The notes beneath the pieces are model-generated. The model searched no databases and had not been told where the DNA came from. It worked only from the letters and a program-made list of their open reading frames with translations. A stretch of DNA of 64,000 nucleotides from Caloramator fervidus (GTDB lineage Bacteria; Bacillota; Clostridia; Clostridiales; Caloramatoraceae): contig NZ_FNUK01000001.1 in NCBI RefSeq assembly GCF_900108045.1, positions 122,300 to 186,299 on the forward strand. The letters are read 5' to 3'. A program made the translations under genes and the position numbers. This document shows, one piece after another, positions 1 to 7,210 of this stretch. The first letter of the stretch is position 1; the number at the start of each line of letters is the position of its first letter.

Positions 1-31
1 TTTAAGGATATTAAAATAGTTTAAATGTAAA

Positions 32-58
32 AAATAAGGCTCAGTCTGAGCCTTATTT
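32..58 (-). terminator. Terminator hairpin after the small protein at 57-353
   Basis: A near-perfect inverted repeat with 12-base arms (32-43 and 47-58) and a 3-base loop overlaps the stop codon of the minus-strand gene at 57-353. Reading leftward it is followed by a modest T-rich stretch. It probably ends that transcript; the symmetric arms could also act on a + strand transcript. Confidence 0.6.
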
Positions 59-353
59 AATCGTTTTGAAGTTCTATAAGGTCTAATATGTTTTCAAACT
101 TAAACTCTAGTAGTATTTCTTTTTTTATTATATCTTTTAGCATTTTGTTGACGGATTTATTTAAAGCTATCATATCTTGAAGATTTGCTTGACATCTTCC
201 TTCTAAAAGTTGTTGAATTTTTTCAGCTTCAGAATTTAGTATTGCAGCAAGGCTAAACTCTTCAAGAGCTATAGAAGCTAAAAGTAAATTAACTATATCC
301 TCATTCTTTAAGTTTATAGTTGGATTGATATTTGGTATATTAGGCATTCCCAC
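57..353 (-). CDS. Small protein, possibly spore-surface related
   Basis: A 98-residue protein whose centre carries the segment IALEEFSLAAILNSEAEKIQ (about residues 28-47). Similar short helical segments of the type ALEE-x-LA-x-ILN-x-E-x-EK-x-Q occur, to my knowledge, in Firmicute spore-surface and exosporium-associated proteins, so a spore role is an inference. The start is GTG at 353, with a strong AAGGGGGG ribosome-binding site about 6 bases upstream. There is no signal peptide or membrane segment; the rest is predicted to be helical and charged. It is a single-gene unit on the minus strand with its own terminator at 32-58, downstream of tRNA-Trp on the same strand. No enzymatic motif is visible, and it may simply be a conserved clostridial protein of unknown role. 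Confidence 0.6.
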   Translation of the reverse strand: MGMPNIPNINPTINLKNEDIVNLLLASIALEEFSLAAILNSEAEKIQQLLEGRCQANLQDMIALNKSVNKMLKDIIKKEILLEFKFENILDLIELQND

Positions 354-411
354 AGCTATCCCCCCTTAGTTTTATAATATGATTTTTTAAAAGATTTGAC
401 ACGGGGATAGC

Positions 412-445
412 AAAAAAATAAAAAAAGCAAGCCCAATGGCTTGCT
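412..445 (-). terminator. Rho-independent terminator of tRNA-Trp
   Basis: An 8-bp stem (arms 426-433 and 438-445, 4-base loop) lies directly after the CCA end of the tRNA on the minus strand. It is followed by a T-rich tract on that strand (A-run at 412-426 on the + strand). This is a classic intrinsic terminator for a monocistronic tRNA. Confidence 0.85.
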
Positions 446-446
446 T

Positions 447-522
447 TGGCAGGGGCAGAGGGACTCGAACCCCCAACCAACGGTTTTGGAGACCGCTACT
501 CTACCAATTGAGCTATGCCCCT
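447..522 (-). tRNA. tRNA-Trp (anticodon CCA)
   Basis: The 76-nt minus-strand sequence folds as a full cloverleaf: acceptor AGGGGCA pairing with TGCCCCT, D-arm around AGCTCAATTGGTAGAGT, anticodon stem GCGGT/ACCGT with loop CTCCAAA, and T-arm GGGGGTTCGAGTCCC. The anticodon CCA (487-489 on the + strand) reads UGG, hence tryptophan. The 3' CCA is encoded. It is flanked by its own promoter (535-563) and terminator (412-445), so it is transcribed alone. Confidence 0.96.
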
Positions 523-534
523 AAGACAAAATAT

Positions 535-563
535 ATTATACAATATCTTTTTATAAAAATCAA
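535..563 (-). promoter_or_regulatory. Promoter of tRNA-Trp
   Basis: On the minus strand TTGATT (558-563) and a perfect TATAAT (535-540) are separated by 17 bp, and the tRNA 5' end follows 12 bases later. This matches the sigma-A consensus spacing for a stable-RNA promoter. Confidence 0.75.
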
Positions 564-567
564 TAGA

Positions 568-942
568 TTAATTTATTTTTTCTCCACAATAGGGGCAATA
601 ATTATAGCTTACATCAACTTCTCTTAAACAGTTTGGGCATTTTTTATACCAATAATTGAAGGTAATTTCATGTAATTCATAATCGTTTATCACTATATCG
701 TCTTCTTTTTCAAGCCTTTGCCCATATTCAGTTGAAATTTCAAATATAGTTTCACAGCATCTTGATATCAAATAATATTTTTTATTCCATTTATATATTG
801 GGATAAAGAAAAAATGAAATACGTTGTATTGTTTTATTAACTTATAAGAGGATATTCTTCCACATTTTTTACATATTATGTTGTTTATATCTTTAACTTC
901 TTCCTCCTTTGGTTCTATTCCAAAAATTCCTATAAAAAACAT
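568..942 (-). CDS. Zinc-ribbon domain protein
   Basis: A protein of about 124 residues. Two CxxC knuckles near the N-terminus and C-terminus are visible: CKKC about residue 25, and CPNC then CPYC in the last 25 residues. The C-terminal pair is a typical zinc ribbon. The middle holds an aromatic stretch (FHFFFIPIYKW) that could lie at the membrane surface, as in the small 'zinc-ribbon domain-containing' proteins of Clostridia. I chose the ATG at 942 because an AAAGGAGG site lies just upstream; the longer ORF to 969 would bury that site. No partner gene is adjacent, and no specific function can be assigned. Confidence 0.7.
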   Translation of the reverse strand: MFFIGIFGIEPKEEEVKDINNIICKKCGRISSYKLIKQYNVFHFFFIPIYKWNKKYYLISRCCETIFEISTEYGQRLEKEDDIVINDYELHEITFNYWYKKCPNCLREVDVSYNYCPYCGEKIN

Positions 943-1049
943 ATCAAATCCTCCTTTAGAGGTTTTCAAAAATATTATAGCACATTTGTTGAAGGAAAGT
1001 AATACACCTGTTATACTTAAACTTGAAGTTAAAGGAAAGGGGGATTTTT

Positions 1050-1241
1050 ATGGACTGCATATCTAAAAATTTAAAGGGATGTACTTGTACTTATACATCA
1101 TGTTCAAAAAGAGGAAAATGCTGTGAATGTGTTGCATACCACAGAAGCAGGGGAGAAATTCCAGGATGCTTTTTTACAAAGGAAGGAGAAGCTACTTGGG
1201 ATAGATCAATTGAAAACTTTATAAGGGATAGAAAAAAATAA
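1050..1241 (+). CDS. Cys-rich small protein (DUF6485-like)
   Basis: A 63-residue protein with seven cysteines arranged in compact motifs: GCTCTYTSC about residues 10-18, then RGKCCECVAYH about 21-31 and GCFF. The pattern CTY-x-SC-x-RGxCCxCVxYHRxxGExPGCFF is, to my recollection, that of a conserved small family in anaerobic bacteria (DUF6485). The cysteines suggest a metal or iron-sulfur site, which is inference. ATG at 1050 is chosen over the TTG at 1023 because AAAGGGGGAT precedes it. The stop is followed at once by the shared hairpin at 1237-1264. Confidence 0.75.
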   Translation: MDCISKNLKGCTCTYTSCSKRGKCCECVAYHRSRGEIPGCFFTKEGEATWDRSIENFIRDRKK

Positions 1242-1264
1242 CCCCTCAAACTGGAGGGGTTATT
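1237..1264. terminator. Bidirectional terminator between convergent genes
   Basis: An 11-bp stem (1237-1247 with 1254-1264) has A/T tracts on both sides and overlaps the stop codons of the gene at 1050-1241 and of pepD, which converge here. It can end transcripts from both directions. Confidence 0.8.
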
Positions 1265-2714
1265 TTATTGCTTCAAGAACTTTAAGTAGATACTTCCACA
1301 TTCTTTGAACAGAGGATATGCTCATGTGTTCATTTGGAGTATGAACATCATAAAGATTTGGACCAAAGGATATCATGTCAGCTCCACCTAGTTTTTCAGA
1401 TAGAAGACCACATTCTACTCCAGCATGAATTGCATATATTTCAGGTTCTTTACCAAACATCTCTTTATAAACTTTTATCATTATTTCTCTCAATTTACTA
1501 TCTGGGTTATATTGCCATTCTGGATAATCAGAGTCTGCAACAAGTTCCATTCCAATAACCTTTGCAACAGTTTTAGCTTCTTCTAGTATTGCATATTTTA
1601 GTGTTTTTACAGAGCTTCTAATAGCGCTTTCAAATTTTATGCTTTCATTTTCAGTTACAACAACTCCAAGGTTTGTAGAGCTTTCTACAAGACCATTTAT
1701 ATGCATTGACATTGTTTTTATTCCGTTTGGAATCAGCATAAGGGCTGCAATTGCCTTTTCTTTTGTTTCTTTTGAAAATACCTTTTCAATGTTTTTATCG
1801 CATTTGTTTAAAGTAACTGAAACTAAAGGATCTGATGCACTAAGTTCATTTTTTAATATAGAGTCCCACTCTTTAATTTTGTTTTCTAATTTTTCTTTAT
1901 CGTTTTCGTTTATTAAAATAACAGCATCGCATTCCCTTGGAATAGCGTTCATCTTAGAACCGCCGTTTATTTCTGCAAGTTCAAACTCTAAGCTGTTTAA
2001 AAGGTCGTTTAATATTCTTCCCATTATTTTATTTGAATTTCCTCTTCCTTTATCTATATCCATTCCTGAATGACCGCCTTTTAATCCCCTTATGCTTATT
2101 GTGTAGGCGCATAATTCTTTTTTAACATCTGCCCAGTTAATTTTTAGTATATGTCTTGTTCTAACTCCACCTGCACAGCTTACAAGAAGTTTTCCTTCTT
2201 CTTCTGAATCCATGTTTATAAGAATCCTACCTTTTAAAAGGGAGCCGTCAAGTTTTTGAGCTCCTCCCATTCCTGTCTCTTCTTCAACTGTTAGTAAAAC
2301 TTCAAGTGGAGGATGTGGTATGTCCTTTGATGCGAGTATCGCAAGAGCATATGCTATTGCAATGCCATTATCTGCGCCTAATGTTGTTCCTGTTGCATAT
2401 ATGTAGTCTCCCTCAACTCTAAGTTTTAATGGATCTTTTTCAAAGTCATGTTCGGTGTCTTTGTTTTTTTCACAAACCATGTCCATGTGGCCTTGAAGTA
2501 TAACAACAGGAGCGTTTTCATATCCTTTTGTTCCAGGTTTTTTTATTATTATGTTATAAGCTTCATCTTGAATAACTTCTAAGTTATGTTCTTTTGCAAA
2601 TTTAACAAGCCAATCGCTTAATGCTTTTTCATTTCCGGAGCCATGGGGAATTTTTGATATTTCTTCAAAGTAGTAAAATACATCCTTTGGTTCTAAGTGT
2701 GATAAAACTCCCAT
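1260..2714 (-). CDS. pepD: Aminoacyl-histidine dipeptidase (Xaa-His dipeptidase, M20 family)
   Basis: A 484-residue cytosolic zinc dipeptidase that cleaves Xaa-His and other dipeptides. The N-terminal region shows the M20C signature: SKIPHGSGNEK near residue 20, then QGHMDMVCEK (metal ligand His and catalytic Asp) and the GADNGIA segment with its bridging Asp, followed by EEETGMGG with the catalytic Glu pair. A dimerisation/lid domain occupies the middle, and IHAGVECG and GPNLYDVHTPNE close the active site near the C-terminus. The length is normal for PepD (about 480). The start at 2714 is preceded by AGAGAGGTGA; the ORF extends upstream but lacks a site there. It is divergent from the DUF1576 gene. 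Confidence 0.93.
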   Translation of the reverse strand: MGVLSHLEPKDVFYYFEEISKIPHGSGNEKALSDWLVKFAKEHNLEVIQDEAYNIIIKKPGTKGYENAPVVILQGHMDMVCEKNKDTEHDFEKDPLKLRVEGDYIYATGTTLGADNGIAIAYALAILASKDIPHPPLEVLLTVEEETGMGGAQKLDGSLLKGRILINMDSEEEGKLLVSCAGGVRTRHILKINWADVKKELCAYTISIRGLKGGHSGMDIDKGRGNSNKIMGRILNDLLNSLEFELAEINGGSKMNAIPRECDAVILINENDKEKLENKIKEWDSILKNELSASDPLVSVTLNKCDKNIEKVFSKETKEKAIAALMLIPNGIKTMSMHINGLVESSTNLGVVVTENESIKFESAIRSSVKTLKYAILEEAKTVAKVIGMELVADSDYPEWQYNPDSKLREIMIKVYKEMFGKEPEIYAIHAGVECGLLSEKLGGADMISFGPNLYDVHTPNEHMSISSVQRMWKYLLKVLEAIK

Positions 2715-2814
2715 AATTTCACCTCTCTTTAATAATAATTCTAAATACGGTATAATTATAATATATATTTCAAGAAAAGTTAATATATTTGAAAAATTTA
2801 AAGGGGGATGGAAC

Positions 2815-4053
2815 TTGAAAAGCACATGTTTTTTTATTCTTGCAATTGTTGATTTGATTTTTATATTAATTTCTGTAATCTTTGGGGATCCTGACAAAAT
2901 ATTTTTGGGGTTAGCAAGTATAATAAAGGAATCTGATATTTTAATTACAGATTATATAGCTATTGGAGGAATTGAAGGAGCATTTTTTAACGCAGGACTT
3001 GTTGGACTTTTTGTTTTAGCTTTATATAGGATAAATAAGCTTGAAATAAACGGGAGTTTGATTGCAGCTCATTTTACAACTTTAGGTTTTGCGCTTTTTG
3101 GTAAAAATGTAGTTAATATATGGCCTATGATAATAGGAGTTTATTTATATTCATTATATCAAAGAGAACCTTTTAAAAATTATATATTGATTGCTGTATT
3201 TGGAACTACATTATCTCCAGCAGTGGTTCAATTTGCTTTCTTAAACTTATTTGGAAGGTTTAGTATAGTTTTAGGAATTTTAATTGCTGTGTTTTTAGGA
3301 TTTTTATTTCCACCTCTTGCAAAGTTTTGTTTAAAGCTTCACCAAGGGTACTGCCTTTATAATACTGGTCTTGCAGGAGGCCTTATGGCTACAATTATGA
3401 TGTCTAAATTTAGAGCTTTTGGAATAGACTTTGAAAGGAGACTAGTTCTTTCAGTAGGAAATAATTTATTATTTACTGTTATATTTAGTATAATATTTAT
3501 TTGCTTTATAGCTTATGGTTTAAGGGAGAGGAATCTTTTGAAAAAATACAAAGAGCTTTGTAAAACAACAGGAAGGCTTTATAGCGACTATCACAATGAA
3601 TTTGGATGTAGGGTAACCTTTTTTAATATGGGATTGTTAGGACTTATATTTATTTATTATGTCATTTTGATTAAGGGAGAACTTACAGGTCCTATTATCG
3701 GGGCTATATTAACCATTGTAGGATTTGGAGCTTTAGGAAAACATGTTTTAAATACAATTCCAGTTCTTTTAGGAACGATTATATCTTCAATTCTTAATAT
3801 CTGGGATGTAAATTCTCAATCTATAATACTTGCCTCTTTATTTGGCACAAATCTTGCGCCTATATCTGGAGAGTTTGGGTGGATTTTTGGAATTATAGCA
3901 GGTTTTTTACATGTTTCTGTTGTTATGAATATGAGCTATCTTCATGGAGGGTTGAATTTATACAACAATGGCTTTGCGGGGGGAGTTGTGGCAACTGTTT
4001 TAGTTCCTATAATTTCTTCTATTTTTAGAAAAAAGGTTGAATATAAGTATTAG
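2815..4053 (+). CDS. DUF1576 family integral membrane protein
   Basis: A 412-residue, strongly hydrophobic protein with about ten predicted membrane helices in two internally similar halves. GAFFNAGLVGL (about residues 54-64) and CRVTFFNMGLLGL (about 263-275) occupy equivalent places, as do YNTGLAGGLMATI and YNNGFAGGVVATV. This two-fold layout is what I know of DUF1576 proteins, whose substrate is unknown; transport is an inference from the duplicated topology. The start is TTG at 2815, placed 7 bases after AAGGGGG. It is transcribed away from pepD. The next ORF follows after 43 bases, so they may once have formed a unit. Confidence 0.8.
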   Translation: MKSTCFFILAIVDLIFILISVIFGDPDKIFLGLASIIKESDILITDYIAIGGIEGAFFNAGLVGLFVLALYRINKLEINGSLIAAHFTTLGFALFGKNVVNIWPMIIGVYLYSLYQREPFKNYILIAVFGTTLSPAVVQFAFLNLFGRFSIVLGILIAVFLGFLFPPLAKFCLKLHQGYCLYNTGLAGGLMATIMMSKFRAFGIDFERRLVLSVGNNLLFTVIFSIIFICFIAYGLRERNLLKKYKELCKTTGRLYSDYHNEFGCRVTFFNMGLLGLIFIYYVILIKGELTGPIIGAILTIVGFGALGKHVLNTIPVLLGTIISSILNIWDVNSQSIILASLFGTNLAPISGEFGWIFGIIAGFLHVSVVMNMSYLHGGLNLYNNGFAGGVVATVLVPIISSIFRKKVEYKY

Positions 4054-4096
4054 TTAGTTATAATAAGTTTATAGAAAAATTTTAAGGGGGAATACT

Positions 4097-4321
4097 ATGG
4101 ATATGAAGGACAAGTTAATAAATAACCTAAATGAATATGTTTCTGTGTTAGATGAAAGGTTTGGTAATAAAAAACTTTGGGAGGAGTTTTTAATTACAGT
4201 AGCTGAAAATTCTAGTGATGTTTATTTGCAAAAACAAGAAATATTAAAAAATATTATAGATTTTATTGGTATTGACAATTTTATTCTTGCAATTGATGAA
4301 AAAGTGTCCGCACACTCGTGA
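4097..4321 (+). pseudogene. N-terminal remnant of a gene cut by the TnpB element
   Basis: An open frame of 74 codons with a good ribosome-binding site (AAGGGGG before ATG at 4097). Its last five codons (from GTG at 4304) are encoded by the left end of the inserted element, so the real reading frame has been cut near residue 69. The remaining part is helical and acidic, without a catalytic motif. Given the phosphatase and diguanylate cyclase on the other side, it could be part of a stress-signalling module (for example the N-terminal part of an RsbR-like protein), but that is context only. Confidence 0.6.
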
Positions 4322-4335
4322 CTTTAGTCATGAGT
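4314..4335. repeat. Left-end hairpin of the TnpB element
   Basis: An almost perfect palindrome, ACTCGTGAC-TTTA-GTCATGAGT, with one mismatch. It resembles the right-end hairpin (shared core GACTTTAGTC). Subterminal hairpins of this kind are recognised by the single-strand transposase TnpA. Confidence 0.7.
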
Positions 4336-4451
4336 AAGGACGCTACACTATTATCATAAATTATATTGGTTAAATTGCACTGTAATATATGTTATAATAA
4401 CCATAAATAGCAATAATCAAATATCACATTTATCCAAAAGTAGGTGTTTGT

Positions 4452-5555
4452 ATGGAAAAAGCTTTTAAATTTAGGCTTTATCCTAATAAACAACAAATAG
4501 AGCTTATAAATAAAACTTTTGGCTGTGTTAGGTTTGTTTATAACTACTATTTAGATAAAAGAACAAAAACATATCAAGAAAAATGTATAACATTAAATTA
4601 TGAAAAGTGTTCAAAAGACTTAACAAATCTAAAAAAAGAAAAAGAATGGCTAAAAGAAGTAGATAAGTTTGCACTTCAAAATTCACTTAAGGACTTAGAC
4701 AAAGCATTTAAAAATTTCTTTGAAGGTAGAGCTAAATTTCCAAAGTTTAAGTCAAAGAAATATAATTACCAGAGCTATAGAACAACATTTACAAACAATA
4801 ACATTGAAATTAAAGAGAATAAAATTAAACTACCTAAATTAGGCTGGGTAAAATTTGTAAAATCAAGGGAAGTAGAGGGTAAAATACTAAATGCAACTAT
4901 AAGTAGAACTCCAACAGGGAAATATTTTATCTCAATTTGTTGTAGAATAGAAAAAACTATAAAAAAGCCTAAAATTAATAAAGTAATAGCTATAGATTTG
5001 GGAATAAAGCATTTTTTAATAGATAGTGAAGGTAATAAAATATCCAATCCTAAATATCTTACAAAGTTAGAAAAAAGACTTATTAAGGAACAAAGAAAGC
5101 TTTCTAAAAAACAATTAGGTAGTAATAACTTTAAGAAACAAGCTAAAAAAGTAGCAAAAATACATGAGAAGATAAGAAATCAAAGGGAAGATTTTTTACA
5201 AAAGTTGTCCTCTAAAATTATAAACGAAAACCAAGTTATAATTTTAGAGGACTTAAGGGTTAAGAATATGTTAAAGAACGACAAAATATCAAAGTCTATA
5301 TCAGATGTAGCATGGTCAAAATTTGTAAGTATGCTTGAATATAAAGCATTATGGTATGGAAGAACAGTAGTGAAAGTAGATACTTTCTTCCCATCAAGTC
5401 AAATATGTAATGTATGTGGTTATAAAAATGAAGAAGCAAAAAACTTAAACATAAGGGAATGGGAATGCCCAATATGTAAGACAGTTCACGATAGAGATGT
5501 AAATGCAAGTAAAAATATACTAAAAGAAGGTAAAAAGATATTAGGCATAGCATAA
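4452..5555 (+). CDS. tnpB: RNA-guided endonuclease TnpB (IS200/IS605 OrfB)
   Basis: A 367-residue protein with the full TnpB layout. The N-terminal part opens with [12 protein letters not shown] and [12 protein letters not shown]. The split RuvC nuclease has catalytic Asp182 (AIDLGIKH), Glu266 ([10 protein letters not shown]) and Asp349 (DRDVNASKN). A zinc ribbon with C319xxC322 and C339xxC342 lies between the last two. All catalytic residues are present, so the enzyme looks intact and is probably active. TnpB proteins are RNA-guided DNA nucleases that help retain the element; the guide RNA is taken from the right end and the flank. The start ATG at 4452 has only a weak AGGTG site. There is no tnpA beside it. 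Confidence 0.93.
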   Translation: MEKAFKFRLYPNKQQIELINKTFGCVRFVYNYYLDKRTKTYQEKCITLNYEKCSKDLTNLKKEKEWLKEVDKFALQNSLKDLDKAFKNFFEGRAKFPKFKSKKYNYQSYRTTFTNNNIEIKENKIKLPKLGWVKFVKSREVEGKILNATISRTPTGKYFISICCRIEKTIKKPKINKVIAIDLGIKHFLIDSEGNKISNPKYLTKLEKRLIKEQRKLSKKQLGSNNFKKQAKKVAKIHEKIRNQREDFLQKLSSKIINENQVIILEDLRVKNMLKNDKISKSISDVAWSKFVSMLEYKALWYGRTVVKVDTFFPSSQICNVCGYKNEEAKNLNIREWECPICKTVHDRDVNASKNILKEGKKILGIA

Positions 5556-5660
5556 ACAAAAATAGTAGGGTAGGGACTACCCGAAGTTACGCCTGTGGAG
5601 ATAGTAGGTTACGAGGTCGATGAAGCAGGAATCCCGCGACTTTAGTCGTGGGAGGTTCAA
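5556..5660 (+). ncRNA. Putative omega RNA (reRNA) and right end of the element
   Basis: The non-coding 3' part of the element forms several hairpins, including GTAGGGACTAC around 5567-5580 and the terminal CCCGCGAC-TTTA-GTCGTGGG (5633-5652), then GAGGTTCAA. In TnpB systems the RNA scaffold covers the end of tnpB and the right end, and the flank just outside (from about 5661) becomes the guide. The 5' limit of the RNA cannot be read from sequence. Confidence 0.6.
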
Positions 5661-6166
5661 TAAAGAGGTTTACTTAGATAGATATTTAATTTTAATGGCG
5701 GATGTTTTAGGACATGGCATAAAGGCTTATGAAGTTGCAAAAAATATAAAAAGCTTTTTTTTAAGTTATGAGTATAAAAATCTTGAGGATTTTTATATAA
5801 AGTTAGATACGTCAATAAAGGGGACTAGAGGATGTGCTCTATTTTTAGCTATCTTATCAGAGTTTGAGCTAGAATATATAAATGTTGGAAATATAAGGGG
5901 CTGGCTTATAAATAAAAACAATATAAAGAAGCTTATGTCAAGTCCGGGAGTTGTTGGAAGACACCAAGGTTACTATAAGATTTACAAAGAAAGCGCTATT
6001 ATGCACGATGCTTTTTTTAGTTTTATGCTCGGATGGAATTTCCTCAAGATTTTCTCCAAATGTTTTAACCTATAAAGAAGATGTTCAACTTATAGCAGAT
6101 AAAGTAGTTAAAGATTATGGAATAGATAACGATGATGCCTCAGTATTGATAATTAGAGGTGATTGA
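5659..6166 (+). pseudogene. Remnant of a PP2C/SpoIIE-like (RsbX-like) phosphatase
   Basis: Coding sequence resumes right after the element with YLILMADVLGHGIKA, the second metal-binding motif of PP2C-type phosphatases. It continues through GNIRGWLI, and after a frame change ends with LCSDGISSRF and NDDASVLIIRG, the other Asp motifs. The first strand and its Gly-Asp motif are missing, removed by the insertion. A run of seven T at 6012-6018 shifts the frame: with six T the reading would be DAFLVLCSDG, restoring the family pattern. The gene is thus broken twice. In the family, such phosphatases reset Rsb-type partner-switching regulators. The GGDEF gene follows with overlapping ends. Confidence 0.75.
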
Positions 6167-6167
6167 A

Positions 6168-6965
6168 TTGAGGATGTTTTTAAATAAGTATAAAAGTTAT
6201 TTAAAGGATTATATATTTAACGGTGGAGATGAAACTATTTTAATGAATGCCTTTGATGAGCTTTTGGAGTTTTTGGATCCAACCCTTAGTGAAGCTGTAA
6301 ACATATTAGATGTTCATGTTAAAGCTTTAGAAGATGTTTTAAATGTAGATAAAGATAATGATTTAGTTCAGTGGATATATATACAAAGAGCCAATGAATT
6401 TTTAGCACAAATATTTATGTATATAGATTCAATGATTTTAAGTTTAAGAGAAGAGGTTGAAAGGGATGCATTGACAGGGCTTAATAATAGACTTGCATTA
6501 AGTAGAATTTTATCTTCTCTTTGGTTTGAATATAAAAAGAATAAAAAAAGCTTATCCCTTGCTCTTTTAGATTTAGATAATTTTAAAAAGGTAAATGATA
6601 CATACGGGCATATTGTAGGAGATAAGGTATTGAAAGAAGTTGCAAATGTTTTAAAAAGCAATACAAGAGGGAATGATATAGCCTTTAGGTTTGGAGGAGA
6701 AGAGTTTATCGTGCTTTTTCCAAACTCTAATTGTATACAAGCAAAAGTTCCTGCAGAAAGGATAAGAAAACAGGTTGAGGATTTGATTATAACAGATTAT
6801 AATATAAGAATAACAGTTAGTATAGGTATTGCTTCTTTGGAGGACAATCCAGAGAGCATGGATGAGCTTATAAGATTTGCAGATGATGCTATGTATCAGG
6901 CAAAATCAGAGGGCAAAAATAGGATTGTATTATATAAAGATATAAAAGGTATTATAATGCAGTAA
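6168..6965 (+). CDS. GGDEF diguanylate cyclase
   Basis: A protein of about 265 residues that should make cyclic di-GMP from two GTP. The N-terminal 95 residues are helical and cytosolic with no recognised sensor. The GGDEF domain starts at ERDALTGLNNR and continues with LDLDNFKKVNDTYGH (magnesium-binding Asp). The signature is GGEEF, an active variant, and the inhibitory RxxD site (RGND) lies exactly five residues before it. I place the start at TTG 6168 after AGAGGTGAT; GTG 6159 and ATG 6174 are alternatives. It overlaps or abuts the phosphatase remnant, so both were probably one signalling operon. A hairpin terminator follows. Confidence 0.88.
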   Translation: MRMFLNKYKSYLKDYIFNGGDETILMNAFDELLEFLDPTLSEAVNILDVHVKALEDVLNVDKDNDLVQWIYIQRANEFLAQIFMYIDSMILSLREEVERDALTGLNNRLALSRILSSLWFEYKKNKKSLSLALLDLDNFKKVNDTYGHIVGDKVLKEVANVLKSNTRGNDIAFRFGGEEFIVLFPNSNCIQAKVPAERIRKQVEDLIITDYNIRITVSIGIASLEDNPESMDELIRFADDAMYQAKSEGKNRIVLYKDIKGIIMQ

Positions 6966-6988
6966 GGTTTCATCTTACTGTATTTTTA
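6960..6988 (+). terminator. Terminator after the GGDEF gene
   Basis: A 7-bp stem CAGTAAG/CTTACTG (6960-6966 and 6974-6980) is followed by TATTTTTA, overlapping the stop codon of the cyclase gene. Confidence 0.7.
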
Positions 6989-7000
6989 TGCAGAAAAAAT

Positions 7001-7185
7001 ATTGAATAATTATAAGAATTTATGAATTTTTACAATTTTTTAAAAATTTTAAAAACAAACAGGAGGAATCGCAAGAAAGTTAAAGTATAAATTAGTTAAT
7101 CGGTTCAAACGACAAAATATAGATATATTTTTGAAATTTCTGACATTTTTCTTTTTATACAAAAGATGTATAATGAATATGCAGG
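7001..7185 (+). promoter_or_regulatory. arc operon leader with possible ArgR (ARG-box) sites
   Basis: The 245 bases before arcA hold several TGAAT-type half sites: TTGAATAATTATAAGAAT and TATGAATTTTTACA around 7001-7034, and GTATAATGAATATGCA around 7168-7183. These resemble the Gram-positive ARG box bound by ArgR/AhrC, which commonly controls arc operons. A TATAAT at 7169-7174 may be the -10 element, but I see no good -35 at standard spacing. An isolated AGGAGG at about 7062 has no start codon after it. Confidence 0.35.
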
Positions 7186-7210
7186 GAAAAACAGCTTAGG
7201 AGGAATCAAT

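Larger units (their letters stand above)
4304..5660 (+). mobile_element. TnpB-only IS200/IS605-type element
   Basis: The element runs from a left-end hairpin (4314-4335) through tnpB (4452-5555) to a right-end hairpin (5633-5652). It has no tnpA transposase, so it would need one in trans. No target duplication is seen, as expected for this family. The exact borders are inferred: the left at about 4304, where the upstream coding frame is lost, and the right at about 5660, just after GGAGGTTCAA. The element lies inside a damaged gene region. Confidence 0.8.

Noticed and set aside
436-627. A 63-codon + strand open frame
   Set aside because: It is the antisense of tRNA-Trp and its flanks; no ribosome-binding site and no protein-like pattern.
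5951-6166. A separate 71-codon ORF after the TnpB element
   Set aside because: Its sequence (LCSDGISS, NDDASVLI) is the C-terminus of the phosphatase remnant in a shifted frame, so it is part of the pseudogene.
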